Shown: positions 9,006 through 17,182 of the stretch, in pieces | Layout: each line of letters starts with the position of its first letter | How positions within the stretch are numbered: the first letter of the stretch is position 1 | Assembly: GCF_003382275.1 (NCBI RefSeq) | Contig: NZ_QTJX01000001.1 | Span: forward strand, 1,240,001-1,304,000 | Source: Flagellimonas nanhaiensis | GTDB lineage: Bacteria; Bacteroidota; Bacteroidia; Flavobacteriales; Flavobacteriaceae | Direction: 5' to 3' | DNA length: 64,000 nucleotides | Notes under the pieces: generated by a model | The model's database searches: none | What the model was told of the DNA's origin: nothing | Seen by the model: the letters and a program-made list of their open reading frames with translations, nothing else | Translations under genes and position numbers: made by a program

Positions 9006-9344
9006 ATGAAACGAGTATTGATAGATTACAAAAAATTAGACCACAAAACTGCAGCGGCCCTAATAGATTCTTATCCCTACGGATATGGTGACGATGATAT
9101 CATCACACTTAAAAAACCCAGTGGTGAAATTATTGAAGCGGTTGAAGTGAAAACCAGCGAAGCCATCTATTTGGTAAAAATCAGTAAAAGTCTTTCAAAC
9201 TTTATTTCAAACTTTGAAGAAGCTATAGTAAAAGAACTTGATAAGGGCACAGATAAGGAAGCTGTTCTTAGCGACGATGACAACCAAATGAATGATTCAG
9301 ACTTTGAGTCTGAAACGGACAATGAAAACGAAGGCTTATTGTAA
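9006..9344 (+). CDS. Small acidic conserved hypothetical protein
   Basis: A 112-residue soluble protein. The first 75 residues look folded (RVLIDYKKLDHKTAAALID, then YGYGDDDIITLKKPSGE). The tail, about residues 80-112, is strongly acidic and probably disordered (DDDNQMNDSDFESETDNENE). No domain is recognised. It sits alone between aroB and a convergent DinB gene (9-bp gap). It resembles short flavobacterial proteins found beside DinB genes; the role is unknown. Confidence 0.7.
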   Translation: MKRVLIDYKKLDHKTAAALIDSYPYGYGDDDIITLKKPSGEIIEAVEVKTSEAIYLVKISKSLSNFISNFEEAIVKELDKGTDKEAVLSDDDNQMNDSDFESETDNENEGLL

Positions 9345-9353
9345 ATTTTTACG

Positions 9354-9875
9354 CTAAAGGTATCTTTCTTTGATGATTTTCAAGTGGTGGGCCTGGTGAC
9401 CGCAAATGATGAATCCCATTGCGCGAGCACTCATATCCGAACCACTGGCATTGCCAACTCGCTTGAGCATTTCATCATCAAAAGATTGAAATAGTTTGAT
9501 GGTGGATTCCCTCACCGCTGCGTACTCTTCCAACAAATCCTTTTTGGACCTGCCTCCGGCATTGCATTCCGGAATATAATCATCCTGGTCAAATCCTGCC
9601 AACGGGGTTTTGTCATTTCTCCCAAAACGTAATGCCCGGTATTGAAAAACCCTTTCTGCATCAATAATATGCATCAGCAGCTCGGCCAGAGTCCATTTTC
9701 CTTCAGCATATGCAAAACCCAACTTAACTTCAGGAATGTTATTGATCAGTTCATGAAAAAGTTTTTTCCCCACAACCAACTCGTGCAATAGTTCTACCTC
9801 TCCTACTGAAAGGATATAGTTATGGTAATAAGGGTTATACTCTTCGGGGTTTAAATCCGAGGGTTTCATAAGCAA
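9354..9875 (-). CDS. DinB-family putative metal-dependent hydrolase or thiol transferase
   Basis: A 173-residue four-helix DinB-superfamily protein. The three-histidine metal site is visible: a first His in LLMHIIDAERVFQ and the HxxxH-type pair in CGHQAHHLKIIKERY at the C-terminus. Related proteins include bacillithiol- and mycothiol-dependent enzymes; Bacteroidota such as this may use bacillithiol, which is inference. Starts at 9875 (MLMKPS) or at 9869 (MKPS) are both possible. The Lrp-type regulator gene lies 15 bp upstream on the same strand. Confidence 0.85.
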   Translation of the reverse strand: MLMKPSDLNPEEYNPYYHNYILSVGEVELLHELVVGKKLFHELINNIPEVKLGFAYAEGKWTLAELLMHIIDAERVFQYRALRFGRNDKTPLAGFDQDDYIPECNAGGRSKKDLLEEYAAVRESTIKLFQSFDDEMLKRVGNASGSDMSARAMGFIICGHQAHHLKIIKERYL

Positions 9876-9890
9876 TAAAAAATCTTGTGG

Positions 9891-10370
9891 TTACAGTTCA
9901 TTGAAAATGGTGTGCATCAAACGTTTTTTATCGTTGATGCTCTCCTCCAATGAAATCATGGTCTCAGTTCTGCTAATACCATCAATGTCATCTATCTTGA
10001 AGATGATGTTTTTGGCATGGGTGGTATCTTTTGCCCTGATCTTACAGAAAATATTGAATTTCCCTGTGGTGATATGTGCCACAGTAACATAAGGAATTTG
10101 ATTTAGGCGCTCCAATACAAACTTGGTCTGATGGGTCTTTTCCAAAAATATTCCAACATAAGCTATAAACGAATATCCCAGCTTAACATAATCCAATGTC
10201 AACGACGAGCCTTTGATGATACCTGCCTCTTCCATTTTCTTTACCCTAACATGGACGGTTCCGGCAGAAATCAATAATTTTTTGGCTATATCTGTAAAAG
10301 GAGTCCTGGTGTTGTCAATCAACATATCCAGAATCTGGTGGTCAATTTCGTCTAATTTTACTTTGCTCAT
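9891..10370 (-). CDS. Lrp/AsnC-family transcriptional regulator
   Basis: A 159-residue feast/famine regulator. The N-terminal winged helix (about residues 5-55) contains the typical LDEIDHQILDMLIDN start and the recognition region AKKLLISAGTVHVRVKKM. A C-terminal RAM domain (about 65-145) binds small effectors, usually amino acids. Its targets are unknown. A TAnnTTTG -7 box 17 bp upstream and the 101-bp spacer suggest it starts its own transcript, with dinB downstream in the same unit. Confidence 0.93.
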   Translation of the reverse strand: MSKVKLDEIDHQILDMLIDNTRTPFTDIAKKLLISAGTVHVRVKKMEEAGIIKGSSLTLDYVKLGYSFIAYVGIFLEKTHQTKFVLERLNQIPYVTVAHITTGKFNIFCKIRAKDTTHAKNIIFKIDDIDGISRTETMISLEESINDKKRLMHTIFNEL

Positions 10371-10387
10371 GGTGTTAGTATTTTCAG

Positions 10388-10395
10388 CAAAATTA
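10388..10395 (-). promoter_or_regulatory. -7 box for the Lrp-type regulator
   Basis: The minus strand reads TAATTTTG, a perfect TAnnTTTG, 17 bp before the ATG. The upstream flank is very AT-rich, with a T-run around 10430. No -33 TTG is seen. Confidence 0.45.
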
Positions 10396-10471
10396 GTGAA
10401 TTAAGAAAATAAACGTAACAGAATTGCTTTTTTTTTAAATAAAATGCAAGAAAAAGTCAAAATCACTGTTT

Positions 10472-11572
10472 CTATTTCGCTTCTTGAATAAGTTTAAGAA
10501 CCTCCTTCATGGCCGACAAGGTTTTAAGTTGCTCAGAATCAATACAATCATATTCTTCATGACCGTAATAACCTTCTAATGAGCCAATTTCGATGATTTC
10601 CGGGATAAATTCTACGGTATTTTCATTCAAAACCTCTTTATAACGAATACCTATTTTATCCTTGTCATTAAGATTCAAGTTTAAAACTCTAGGGTTTTCC
10701 ACCAAAATGTCATAAAAGAGTTTCTTGTTTTCTGGAATGGTAAAATAATCCTCAACATCGTATTCCAGAATAGTATCTGAGGCAATGCTTTTAAGGCATT
10801 CCATCAAGGCAATAAAAATGTATTCCCGGGTTTTCTCTCGATTGTAGTCCTTTGGACTATGTCCAGCCTCAAACAAAATCGTGGGCACCCCTCTCATCTG
10901 AAATGCATCGCCTACGCAATTATCATTAAATGAATCATCATATCGCCCCACCCGATTAGGAATCTTTTGCTGCAAAATGGTATTCATGGCCACTATCAAT
11001 CGCATCGCCATCTCCCTAGATGGAGTAATTTCACGTTCTGCATTGGCAGCGGGAGATAAAAAAGACACCGAGGCGGGCTTATCTGTATTACCGGCGCTAA
11101 AAAGGGTTCGTTGATCGTGGAGGTTAAGGCAGTAATCCGGACTGAATGCCTCAAAAACCTGTCTAAGGGCTACACTTTCTGGCTGGGTGAGGTTTTTAGC
11201 ATCACGATTTAAATCGATTTGGTTGGCATTGACCCTGGTATATGCTTTTGCCCCGTCGGGATTTAGTATCGGAATAATCAAAAGTGTACATTCTTCCCTA
11301 AGCAACTTTGAAGCTTTCTCATCTTTTAAGAAGTTCATCAAGTCCAAAACTGCTTTGGTAGTGGTCGATTCATTTCCATGCATCTGCGACCACATCAAAA
11401 TCTTTTTGGTGCCCTTTCCAATTTGGATAGAATAAATGGGTCTACCTTCTACAGATTTCCCAACCTCAGATATTAGTGTTGAGGGTAGCGAATTGAGCCA
11501 TGTCTCTTGAAGATTTTCAAGCGTTACATATCTTCCGTTAACCGAGTGCTCCTTGAATTTTGAATATCCCAA
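10472..11572 (-). CDS. M14-family zinc carboxypeptidase
   Basis: A 366-residue zinc carboxypeptidase with a complete active site: HxxE in WSQMHGNEST, the second zinc His in YCLNLHDQRT, the substrate Arg in IDLNRDAKNL and the catalytic Glu in TILFEAGHSP. The M14 domain takes up about residues 20-260, with a C-terminal extension of about 100 residues. No signal peptide is visible, so it is probably cytoplasmic and may trim peptides or cell-wall fragments. It is divergent from an XRE regulator across a 300-bp AT-rich spacer containing inverted repeats. Confidence 0.92.
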   Translation of the reverse strand: MGYSKFKEHSVNGRYVTLENLQETWLNSLPSTLISEVGKSVEGRPIYSIQIGKGTKKILMWSQMHGNESTTTKAVLDLMNFLKDEKASKLLREECTLLIIPILNPDGAKAYTRVNANQIDLNRDAKNLTQPESVALRQVFEAFSPDYCLNLHDQRTLFSAGNTDKPASVSFLSPAANAEREITPSREMAMRLIVAMNTILQQKIPNRVGRYDDSFNDNCVGDAFQMRGVPTILFEAGHSPKDYNREKTREYIFIALMECLKSIASDTILEYDVEDYFTIPENKKLFYDILVENPRVLNLNLNDKDKIGIRYKEVLNENTVEFIPEIIEIGSLEGYYGHEEYDCIDSEQLKTLSAMKEVLKLIQEAK

Positions 11573-11598
11573 TCTAAAACCGTCTTTAAAGATGGTTA

Positions 11599-11606
11599 CA
11601 AAAGTA
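11599..11606 (-). promoter_or_regulatory. -7 box for the M14 carboxypeptidase
   Basis: The minus strand reads TACTTTTG. A TTG lies 16 bp upstream inside TTACATTTGTG (complement of 11621-11631). The box is 26 bp before the ATG. Confidence 0.45.
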
Positions 11607-11651
11607 AATTAAAGAAGCGTCACAAATGTAACATCAATTTTTAAAGTCTTG

Positions 11652-11697
11652 TTACAATTGTATCGTCTTTAGTTATTGGTTTGCGATACAATTGTAA
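11652..11697. promoter_or_regulatory. Paired palindromes in the M14/XRE spacer, candidate operator
   Basis: The 300-bp divergent spacer 11573-11872 holds a perfect 14-bp inverted repeat: TTACAATTGTATCG at 11652-11665 and its exact reverse complement at 11684-11697, with an 18-bp spacer. Each arm contains the self-complementary decamer TACAATTGTA, so there are two copies of a palindromic site 34 bp centre to centre. A further inverted pair, CACAAATGTAA at 11621-11631 and its complement at 11865-11875, is harder to read because each copy also contains a TAnnTTTG box. The XRE protein next door is the obvious candidate binder (inference). The rest of the spacer is AT-rich with no other gene. Confidence 0.5.
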
Positions 11698-11872
11698 TCA
11701 TGAGCAAGTGTAACATAAAATAATTCTATTGATTTTATTTAAACATCATGTTAAGAGTTAATTATAATACTTTATATAATGTGATAGTTTATGTATTATA
11801 CCAATTACGAAAACGATTTGTTTGTAGATCAAACTACACTTTAGTAACTTTACATTCAATTCGATTACATTT

Positions 11873-12268
11873 GTGGACAAGTCAATTTTAGATAGGGTTA
11901 AAGTCGTTATGGAGCACTATGGGCTGACCATTTCTTCCTTTGCTGACAAGATTGGCGTGCAGCGATCAAGCATCTCCCATCTTCTAAGCGGAAGAAATAA
12001 ACCCAGTCTGGATTTTGTAATGAAATTGACCAATACCTATCCCGAAATAGATTTGTACTGGTTGCTGCATGGCAAAGGTGAGTTTCCAAGTACAGCGCCA
12101 AAAGACACCTCCCCCACTTTGGAATTCTACGAAGACTTATCAACTCCAAAGAATGAAAACAAAAAAGCTCCTGAAAAAAAAATATTAGAGCCGTTGGACA
12201 AAAAGGTGCTCCGTGTCATGATTTTTTATACGGATGGTACATTTGAATCTTTCAGTGAAAAAAATTAA
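11873..12268 (+). CDS. XRE-family helix-turn-helix regulator
   Basis: A 131-residue protein with a Cro/C1-type HTH at about residues 7-60; the recognition helix is in IGVQRSSISHLLSGRNKPS. Residues 60-75 give the typical YWLLHGKGEFP end of this domain group. A lysine-rich linker leads to a short C-terminal segment, VLRVMIFYTDGTFESF, seen in similar flavobacterial regulators. The start is taken as GTG at 11873; the next ATG (11909) would cut the first HTH helix. A TAnnTTTG sequence overlaps the GTG, which leaves the true start open. It may regulate itself and the divergent peptidase through the paired palindromes upstream. Confidence 0.88.
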   Translation: MDKSILDRVKVVMEHYGLTISSFADKIGVQRSSISHLLSGRNKPSLDFVMKLTNTYPEIDLYWLLHGKGEFPSTAPKDTSPTLEFYEDLSTPKNENKKAPEKKILEPLDKKVLRVMIFYTDGTFESFSEKN

Positions 12269-12281
12269 GTAATCAACTTTC

Positions 12282-12289
12282 TAAATTTG
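12282..12289 (+). promoter_or_regulatory. -7 box for the small lipoprotein
   Basis: TAAATTTG, a perfect TAnnTTTG, lies 25 bp before the ATG at 12315. No TTG is found at the standard distance. Confidence 0.4.
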
Positions 12290-12314
12290 TTTCTTTCCTC
12301 TTACCTTGCGTCCC

Positions 12315-12692
12315 ATGGCAAGATTTCTACTTATTGGCGCTGTTTTCATTTTCTTATTTGGATGTCAACAGCCTCCTCAACGTAATTGTTCTGATTTTAA
12401 AACTGGAGATTTTTCATTTACCACCGTTATCGACGGTGAAGAAAAAACGACCATCTTTCATAGAACCGAGGACATAGAGATTGACTATTTTGAAGGAAAA
12501 CAAGATACCTCTTCCATACGGTGGATCAATGATTGTGAATATATTCTAAGGAACATCAATCCTAAGAGTATGGCAGAGGAAAAATCCATCCATATTAAAA
12601 TATTGACTACTTCCGATTCTTCATATACTTTTGAATATAATGCCATCGGCGATAAAAGGAAGTTTAAAGGAACCGCATTTAAAACACACTGA
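12315..12692 (+). CDS. Small lipoprotein, conserved in flavobacteria
   Basis: A 125-residue protein with a lipobox-like FLFGCQQ at about residue 19, so it should be an anchored lipoprotein. The mature part is a compact beta-rich region with DFKTGDF, IDYFEGKQDTSSIRWINDCEY and KSIHIKILTT. Relatives in databases sometimes carry a misleading DNA topoisomerase IV label (from memory); nothing here resembles a topoisomerase. ATG at 12315 is preferred over the in-frame TTG at 12306 because it gives a normal signal peptide. terC follows 2 bp later. Confidence 0.75.
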   Translation: MARFLLIGAVFIFLFGCQQPPQRNCSDFKTGDFSFTTVIDGEEKTTIFHRTEDIEIDYFEGKQDTSSIRWINDCEYILRNINPKSMAEEKSIHIKILTTSDSSYTFEYNAIGDKRKFKGTAFKTH

Positions 12693-12694
12693 CC

Positions 12695-13513
12695 ATGTTT
12701 GAAATTTTTTCTAGTCCAGATGCCTGGATGGCACTGTTGACCTTGACCTTTTTGGAAATTATCCTTGGGATAGACAATATTATATTCATCTCCATTGCAG
12801 CAGGAAAGCTGGAAAAGAAAGACAGAGCCAGAGCTACAAATCTAGGACTGGCGCTAGCTATGGCCATGCGTATTGTTTTGCTGTTCGGTATTACCTGGCT
12901 GACCAGCATGAAAAAGCCTTTTTTGGTCATTGATCAATCCTGGATTACTGGTGGTATCAGCTGGCAAGCAGTTATTTTATTTGCTGGCGGACTCTTCTTG
13001 TTGTACAAAAGCACCAAGGAAATTCATGAGAAGGTGGAAGACCGGGGTCACGATGAACGCGAGGTAACCAAATCCCGCTCGTCCTCTCTAACAAATGCTA
13101 TTATTCAAATTACGGTAATCAATATTGTTTTTTCATTTGATTCCATTTTGACCGCCATAGGTATGACCAATGGTATATCTCCCAACCCAAATGATGCCCT
13201 CATTTTAATGATTACAGCGGTTGTAGTATCTGTCATCATCATGATGCTTTTTGCAAACCCTGTCGGCAATTTTGTCAACAGACACCCTTCAATCCAAGTA
13301 TTGGGACTGTCTTTCTTGATTCTCATCGGGTTTATGCTTATTGCAGAAGCAGCACATCTATCTCACTTGGTGGTGTTTGATAACGAAGTAGGTGCAATTC
13401 CAAAAGGGTACCTCTATTTTGCCATTGCATTCTCTTTAATGGTAGAGTTTTTAGACCTACGGATGAAGAAGAACAAAAAACGTCATGAAGAGGATATTGT
13501 AGAAAAACCCTAA
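12695..13513 (+). CDS. TerC-family integral membrane protein
   Basis: A 272-residue protein with about seven hydrophobic segments and the TerC hallmark acidic motifs in membrane helices: LEIILGIDNIIFIS near the N-terminus and NIVFSFDSILTAIGM around residues 145-160. TerC proteins are implicated in tellurite resistance and in manganese or calcium efflux during protein secretion; the exact ion here is inference. It starts 2 bp after the small lipoprotein gene. Its TAA directly abuts the stop codon of the convergent sterol-desaturase gene. Confidence 0.92.
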   Translation: MFEIFSSPDAWMALLTLTFLEIILGIDNIIFISIAAGKLEKKDRARATNLGLALAMAMRIVLLFGITWLTSMKKPFLVIDQSWITGGISWQAVILFAGGLFLLYKSTKEIHEKVEDRGHDEREVTKSRSSSLTNAIIQITVINIVFSFDSILTAIGMTNGISPNPNDALILMITAVVVSVIIMMLFANPVGNFVNRHPSIQVLGLSFLILIGFMLIAEAAHLSHLVVFDNEVGAIPKGYLYFAIAFSLMVEFLDLRMKKNKKRHEEDIVEKP

Positions 13514-14470
13514 CTAGTTAGGTCTTTCATATTCAAGCTCAGGGTTTAGCTTTTTGTGTTCCTTGAAAAGTTTTTGCTGCTGTTTTACGGTCAAGGTACT
13601 TCCATCATGACTCCAGCCTGGAGGGCCAAAAATGTACATGAGTTTGTCGGAGATTTTGTTGGATTTTTTGACATCGTTCCAAATATCCTTGAATTCATGG
13701 GTGAGAATGACAACTGGATTGTATGAGTTCGGAGAATGAATCACTCCGTATTTCACATCTATTTTATCATCAAACTCTTTCCATGTCCCAAACATCTTAT
13801 CAAAGATGTTCAGAAATCCACCGTGATTTTTATCTAGATACTCCACATTTTGTGCATGGTGCACCTGGTGCATAGTGTGCGTATTGAAAATCCTTTCCAA
13901 AAATCCCAACTTGGGTATGTAGACCGAATGCAACTGAAATTGCCACAAGGCCTCTACGCCCAAACAAATCAAAACCATCTCTGGAGGGAAGCCTATCGCC
14001 GGCATCCACATATAAAAGAGCGGTTTGTACAAAATTGTAAACCATCCGTTACGAACGGCAGTTCCTAAATTATAGTTGTCCGAGGAATGATGTACGATAT
14101 GCGCTGCCCAAAGTATTCGAATTTCATGATTTGCCCTATGGAACCAATAATAGGTAAAGTCATCAGCCAATTGACATAATAACCAAACATACCACGCATA
14201 TCCGAATGAAGCGTAACCTAGAAGGTTTTGTCTAGCTCCATCTACCATAGGATTACAGAGCTCGTAAACCGATTCAAAAAGAACTATAGCGAAAATAACC
14301 TTGAACAACGGGCCCAATAGTGCGGAACCTACTCCCATAAAACCGCTTGCCGCCAAGTCTTTCCAATTGTACAGTTTATCATCCCCATGTGTTTTACTGT
14401 ACGCAAGTTCAACAAGAATAAAAATTATAAAGACCGGCACGCCGTAAATCAACGGGTTGGTAAAATCCAT
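13514..14470 (-). CDS. Sterol desaturase / fatty acid hydroxylase family membrane enzyme
   Basis: A 318-residue di-iron membrane oxygenase. Hydrophobic segments lie at about 8-24, 45-68 and 90-105, and the histidine clusters are at His111/His115 (WFHRANHE), His124/His127/His128 (AHIVHHSSD) and in HTMHQVHHAQ further on. Family members hydroxylate or desaturate sterols, fatty acids or carotenoids; the substrate here is unknown. The C-terminal 70 residues are soluble and lysine-rich. It overlaps a 14-bp palindrome with the stop codon of terC. A second member of the family is encoded at 55124-55906. Confidence 0.9.
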   Translation of the reverse strand: MDFTNPLIYGVPVFIIFILVELAYSKTHGDDKLYNWKDLAASGFMGVGSALLGPLFKVIFAIVLFESVYELCNPMVDGARQNLLGYASFGYAWYVWLLCQLADDFTYYWFHRANHEIRILWAAHIVHHSSDNYNLGTAVRNGWFTILYKPLFYMWMPAIGFPPEMVLICLGVEALWQFQLHSVYIPKLGFLERIFNTHTMHQVHHAQNVEYLDKNHGGFLNIFDKMFGTWKEFDDKIDVKYGVIHSPNSYNPVVILTHEFKDIWNDVKKSNKISDKLMYIFGPPGWSHDGSTLTVKQQQKLFKEHKKLNPELEYERPN

Positions 14471-14532
14471 AAAGTGGGGGTTATACAGTGATGGTTAGAA
14501 TTTTGTTGGGCCTAAGCTAACCATAATAAGCA

Positions 14533-17157
14533 TTAAAACAAAGTAGGCTGATCAGTATTTCCATCTGCAGACTCCGTGTTGTCAGAATTATCTGAAGGGG
14601 CGTCCACGGGCTCTTCTCCAACCACCTCAATCTCTTCCGGAACCTGTTCTTTGGGTTCTTCAAAAGGTAAAGGTTCTAATGCATTAATATTCTTCACTTT
14701 ATCTGCGGTCAATTGATTTCCCATTGCCTTAATTCCCTTAATGGCTATGAAATTTTCAATATCGACTTGCTGATTCGGTTTGGCATCCTTTCCTCTGGGT
14801 TTCGAAAATTCTATTTCAATTACTGGCCTCCAGTCGGTAGAAACCAACTCCAAGAAAGATTTTGGATGTTCCGAAATGACCAGCTCCTCCCTATTTGGGT
14901 TCTCAATTAAAAACCGTTTAAGGTAATAGCGTTCTTTTTCACCATCATAATGGACTACGGAAAGTGCTTTCTTCGGATTCCATTTTTCCAAGACGATCAT
15001 ATCCTCATTGAATCGCATCAACAAATCCGGGGGCACTGTTTTTACCTTTCCATTTTGCTCAACGATCAATAACAGGTCGTCTCCTTTGAAGTCACCAAGC
15101 AGTTCTCCCCTGCCATCCACATTCAAGCGGCTTACCACATCATCGAACCAGATTTTTCTGGGCTTCAATGTGGATACACCTTTTTCTTTGAGTTCAATAC
15201 GTTTTACGGCATATTTGGTAACCAGATTCCCTTTAGACGCTCTTCCTTTGATCAGCACGTCTGCAAAATCCAGGTCCCATTTCAATTTTTTGATACTTCC
15301 GGACTGGCGTAAGAGCACTGTGATTGTCTCAGCCTCACCATTGGGATTAGCTGAAAAATATAGTACGTCTGCACTAGCTTTACCTCCAGCAAGGTTGTAC
15401 ATTTTATCACGGGTTACCCCAGAAACATTGAACCTTTTTATATAACTAGGCCCACCCTTACCATCTTTGTACACCATATTATAAGTGGTGCGGTTGTCCT
15501 TCTTCTTGAAAACAGCCACATGGATAATGTTCTTTCCAATAAAGGTTTTGGAATCCACTTTGGTGACCATCATTTCTCCCTTTTTGGTAAAGACTATGAT
15601 GTCGTCTATGTCACTGCAGTCGGTAACATACTCATCTCTACGCAGCGATGTTCCAATAAAACCTTCTTCCCTATTTACATACAGTTTGGTGTTACGAATG
15701 ACCACCTTGGTGGCCTCGATATCATCAAAAATCTTGATTTCAGATTTTCGCTCACGCCCTTTGCCATATTTCTTTTTGAGTTCCTTGAAATAATCAATGG
15801 CATAATCCACCAAATGCTCCAAATGATGTTTGGTTTGAGCTATCCGCTCATCCAAACTTTCAATAAGCTGTTGGGCTTTTTCCAAATCAAACTTGGATAT
15901 ACGTTTGATGCGAATCTCCGTCAAACGTACGATATCGTCCTCTGTAACTGCCCTTTTCAGATTCTTGGTGTGCGGTTTAAGACCTTTGTCTATAGCTGCT
16001 ATGACCCCTTCCCAAGTCTCTTCCTCTTCAATATCCCGATAGATTCTGTTTTCAATGAAGATGCGTTCCAAGGAAGCAAAATGCCATTGCTCCTCTAATT
16101 CGTTCAGTTGAATTTCCAATTCTGCTTTAAGCAATTCCACTGTGTTTTCAGTGGAGCGCTCCAACATTTCCCTTACTCCGATAAATAAAGGTTTGTTATC
16201 CTCAATGATGCACCCCAAGGGAGAAATTGAAGATTCGCAGGATGTAAAAGCATATAGGGCATCAATGGTTTTATCCGGAGAAATACCACTTGGCAGGTGT
16301 ACCAAAATCTCTACTTCAGCAGCGGTATTGTCTTCTATTTTTTTGATTTTGATTTTTCCTTTGTCGTTGGCCTTAAGGATAGAATCAATCAAACTAGAGG
16401 TATTGGTACCATAGGGAATTTCATTGATTACCAGGGTATTTTTATCCAAGGTGGAAATCTTGGCCCTGACCCTGATCTTACCGCCCCGCATACCTTCGTT
16501 ATAGTTGGTTACATCTATGATGCCTGCCGTGGGAAAATCAGGAAACAATTTAAAACGTTGGCCTTTTAGGTGTTTAATGGAAGCATCGATAAGCTCATTA
16601 AAATTGTGCGGGAGAATTTTTGTGGAAAGTCCAACAGCAATACCTTCCGCACCTTGTGCCAACAATAATGGAAACTTTACCGGAAGGTTTATGGGCTCCT
16701 TTTTTCGCCCATCGTAAGACAACTGCCATTCAGTAATTTTTGGGCTAAAAACCACATCTAGCGCGAACTTCGACAGTCGAGCTTCTATATACCTAGGGGC
16801 CGCTGCACCATCTCCCGTTAAAATGTTCCCCCAGTTTCCTTGGGTGTCAATTAATAGGTCCTTTTGGCCAATCTGTACCATGGCATCAGCAATACTGGCA
16901 TCTCCGTGAGGATGGTACTGCATGGTGTGCCCCACAACATTGGCCACCTTGTTGTAACGACCATCGTCCAATTCCTTCAGTGCATGCATAATCCTGCGTT
17001 GCACGGGCTTAAATCCATCTTCAATGGCCGGCACAGCACGTTCCAAGATTACATAGGAGGCATAGTCCAAAAACCAGTCTTTGTACATTCCCGTTACCTT
17101 GGTAAGGGTGTCCTGGCTTTCTAAACCTTCTTCGTTCAGTTCTTCATTCTCTTCCAT
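14533..17157 (-). CDS. parC: DNA topoisomerase IV subunit A
   Basis: The 874-residue breakage-reunion subunit of the type IIA topoisomerase that decatenates daughter chromosomes. The winged-helix catalytic region holds Arg122-Tyr123 in APRYIEARLSKF, and the quinolone-region HPHGDASIAD lies at about 82-91. A coiled-coil gate and a C-terminal beta-pinwheel follow. The last 60 residues are acidic and low-complexity (EEPKEQVPEEIEVVGEEP). I call it ParC rather than GyrA because it pairs with a ParE-type subunit 25 bp upstream. Confidence 0.93.
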   Translation of the reverse strand: MEENEELNEEGLESQDTLTKVTGMYKDWFLDYASYVILERAVPAIEDGFKPVQRRIMHALKELDDGRYNKVANVVGHTMQYHPHGDASIADAMVQIGQKDLLIDTQGNWGNILTGDGAAAPRYIEARLSKFALDVVFSPKITEWQLSYDGRKKEPINLPVKFPLLLAQGAEGIAVGLSTKILPHNFNELIDASIKHLKGQRFKLFPDFPTAGIIDVTNYNEGMRGGKIRVRAKISTLDKNTLVINEIPYGTNTSSLIDSILKANDKGKIKIKKIEDNTAAEVEILVHLPSGISPDKTIDALYAFTSCESSISPLGCIIEDNKPLFIGVREMLERSTENTVELLKAELEIQLNELEEQWHFASLERIFIENRIYRDIEEEETWEGVIAAIDKGLKPHTKNLKRAVTEDDIVRLTEIRIKRISKFDLEKAQQLIESLDERIAQTKHHLEHLVDYAIDYFKELKKKYGKGRERKSEIKIFDDIEATKVVIRNTKLYVNREEGFIGTSLRRDEYVTDCSDIDDIIVFTKKGEMMVTKVDSKTFIGKNIIHVAVFKKKDNRTTYNMVYKDGKGGPSYIKRFNVSGVTRDKMYNLAGGKASADVLYFSANPNGEAETITVLLRQSGSIKKLKWDLDFADVLIKGRASKGNLVTKYAVKRIELKEKGVSTLKPRKIWFDDVVSRLNVDGRGELLGDFKGDDLLLIVEQNGKVKTVPPDLLMRFNEDMIVLEKWNPKKALSVVHYDGEKERYYLKRFLIENPNREELVISEHPKSFLELVSTDWRPVIEIEFSKPRGKDAKPNQQVDIENFIAIKGIKAMGNQLTADKVKNINALEPLPFEEPKEQVPEEIEVVGEEPVDAPSDNSDNTESADGNTDQPTLF

Positions 17158-17182
17158 TCAGAAGGGGCTCTATTTATTTGGT

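Noticed and set aside
11865..11875. TTACATTTGTG at the XRE start as an operator paired with 11621-11631
   Set aside because: Each copy contains TAnnTTTG and may simply be a -7 box, so I do not count it with the stronger paired palindromes.
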